From assembly GCF_002005205.3 (NCBI RefSeq), contig NZ_CP019702.2, positions 1,120,001 to 1,184,000 on the forward strand: a stretch of DNA of 64,000 nt. Reading direction: 5' to 3'. The notes beneath the pieces are model-generated. The model worked only from the letters and a program-made list of their open reading frames with translations, made no database searches and was not told where the DNA came from. Below are positions 63,344-64,000 of the stretch, piece by piece. Position numbers and translations under genes: made by a program. This DNA comes from Rhizobium rhizogenes. Its GTDB lineage: Bacteria; Pseudomonadota; Alphaproteobacteria; Rhizobiales; Rhizobiaceae. Position 1 is the stretch's first letter; every line of letters begins with the position of its first letter.

Positions 63344-64000
63344 ATGGCTACATCGGAAACACCTTCAAGCCTCGCCGAAACGGCGGTCCGTCGCCCTGCC
63401 TGGTGGGAGCCGGCGCTCAAGGCGCGCGAAACCGGGCTGATCGTCATCATCCTCGCGCTTTTTGCGGTGATGTCCTTCATCTCTCCCTATTTTCTGACCG
63501 TGGACAATCTGCGGGCCATGGCCATGGTCTTCGCCATCGAAAGCATCGTCGTGGTCGGCATGACGATCCTGCTGATCTCTGGTGGCATCGATCTTTCCGT
63601 CGGCTCCGTCACGGCGCTTGCGATGGTGGCGGCCGGCTGGCTGTTCCTAAACGGTGTCGATCCCTGGGTTGCTGCGGGGCTGGCGATCTGCCTCACGACC
63701 CTGGTTGGCATGGCCATGGGATTTTTGACCACGATCATCGGTCTGCACCATTTCATCGTGTCGCTGGGCGTCATGGTGATTGCCCGCGGCGTCTGCCTGC
63801 TGGCGACGGGCGGACGGCCGCTCGGGCTCTACTCCCTGCCGCCGGAATTCAAGTTCATCGGTCAGGGCGCGCTTGGCGGCATTCCGCTGGTGCTGATCAT
63901 TTTTGCGGTCGTGGTCGTTTCTTTCGATCTGCTGCTGCGGCGCACGACCGCTTTCCGCAAGGTGTTCTATACCGGCAGCAATCCGAAGGCCGCAGCCTAT
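63344..64000 (+). CDS. CUT2-type sugar ABC transporter permease (partial, cut by window end)
   Basis: The frame from 63344 (MATSETPSSLAETAVRRPAWWEPALKARETG) stays open for 219 codons to the window end; the family is about 320-340 residues. It has several hydrophobic helices and the RbsC-family ISGGIDLSVGSVTALAMVAAG and HHFIVSLGVMVIARGVCLLATGGRPL. It follows the ATPase after 11 bases and completes the transporter. Confidence 0.92.
   Translation, partial: MATSETPSSLAETAVRRPAWWEPALKARETGLIVIILALFAVMSFISPYFLTVDNLRAMAMVFAIESIVVVGMTILLISGGIDLSVGSVTALAMVAAGWLFLNGVDPWVAAGLAICLTTLVGMAMGFLTTIIGLHHFIVSLGVMVIARGVCLLATGGRPLGLYSLPPEFKFIGQGALGGIPLVLIIFAVVVVSFDLLLRRTTAFRKVFYTGSNPKAAAY

Overview
The window looks like part of a large secondary replicon (chromid) of an Agrobacterium/Rhizobium-group alphaproteobacterium. 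The evidence is a repABC cassette with parS palindromes matching GTTNNNNGCNNNNAAC and a repB-repC antisense RNA, NasTS-controlled nitrate assimilation, the rhizobial glpDSTPQUVK glycerol cluster, a ROSE-type heat-shock leader, an alpha-r8/MmgR-like small RNA, CtrA- and GANTC-type cell-cycle sites, and Rhizobiaceae-style intergenic palindromes. It resembles the linear chromosome of Agrobacterium, but no telomere or telA gene lies in the window, so that assignment is inference. Layout: 1-7474 is a complete histidine-utilisation (hut) locus, with hutF divergent from hutI-hutH-hutG-hutU-hutD and a HutC-type operator between. 7513-10581 is a leftward RidA / D-amino-acid PLP enzyme / MlrC-like peptidase operon. 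10582-17161 holds an FAD protein, three parS sites, repA-repB-ctRNA-repC and a CtrA-like site. 17229-23086 holds a LysR-HTH/TrpD2-like fusion, a TonB-dependent receptor, an autoregulated soxR and a cytoplasmic alpha-amylase. 23198-30333 is a leftward 5-oxoprolinase-type operon (NRAMP-like transporter, PxpA, DUF1445, fused PxpB-PxpC, biotin carboxylase-BCCP) with a divergent GntR regulator. 30435-43002 is the nitrate-assimilation block: nasT-nasS, then a sigma54 promoter with an ANTAR-type antitermination leader ahead of nrtABC-nirB-nirD-nasA-cysG. 43144-53194 is glpR and the glycerol operon. 53250-64000 holds a LysR/SBF-transporter pair, an hsp20 gene with RpoH promoter and RNA thermometer, a lysophospholipase, hisN, an alpha-r8 sRNA, an N-formylglutamate amidohydrolase paralogue, cpdR, tRNA-Val(GAC), a divergent acyl carrier protein flanked by two tiny membrane peptides, and a CUT2 sugar ABC operon cut by the window end. 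How it works together: most of the window is catabolic or nutrient acquisition. Histidine is degraded to glutamate, ammonia and formate; nitrate is imported and reduced to ammonium with siroheme supplied by cysG; glycerol is imported by an ABC system, phosphorylated and oxidised. The least conventional items are the ANTAR leader, whose second hairpin overlaps the base of a long terminator; a set of proteins that together resemble a split urea-carboxylase-type enzyme; the GlpS/GlpT ATPase pair, in which the lost motifs would fall in one composite site; the ACP with its micro-ORFs; and cell-cycle motifs embedded in the replicator.
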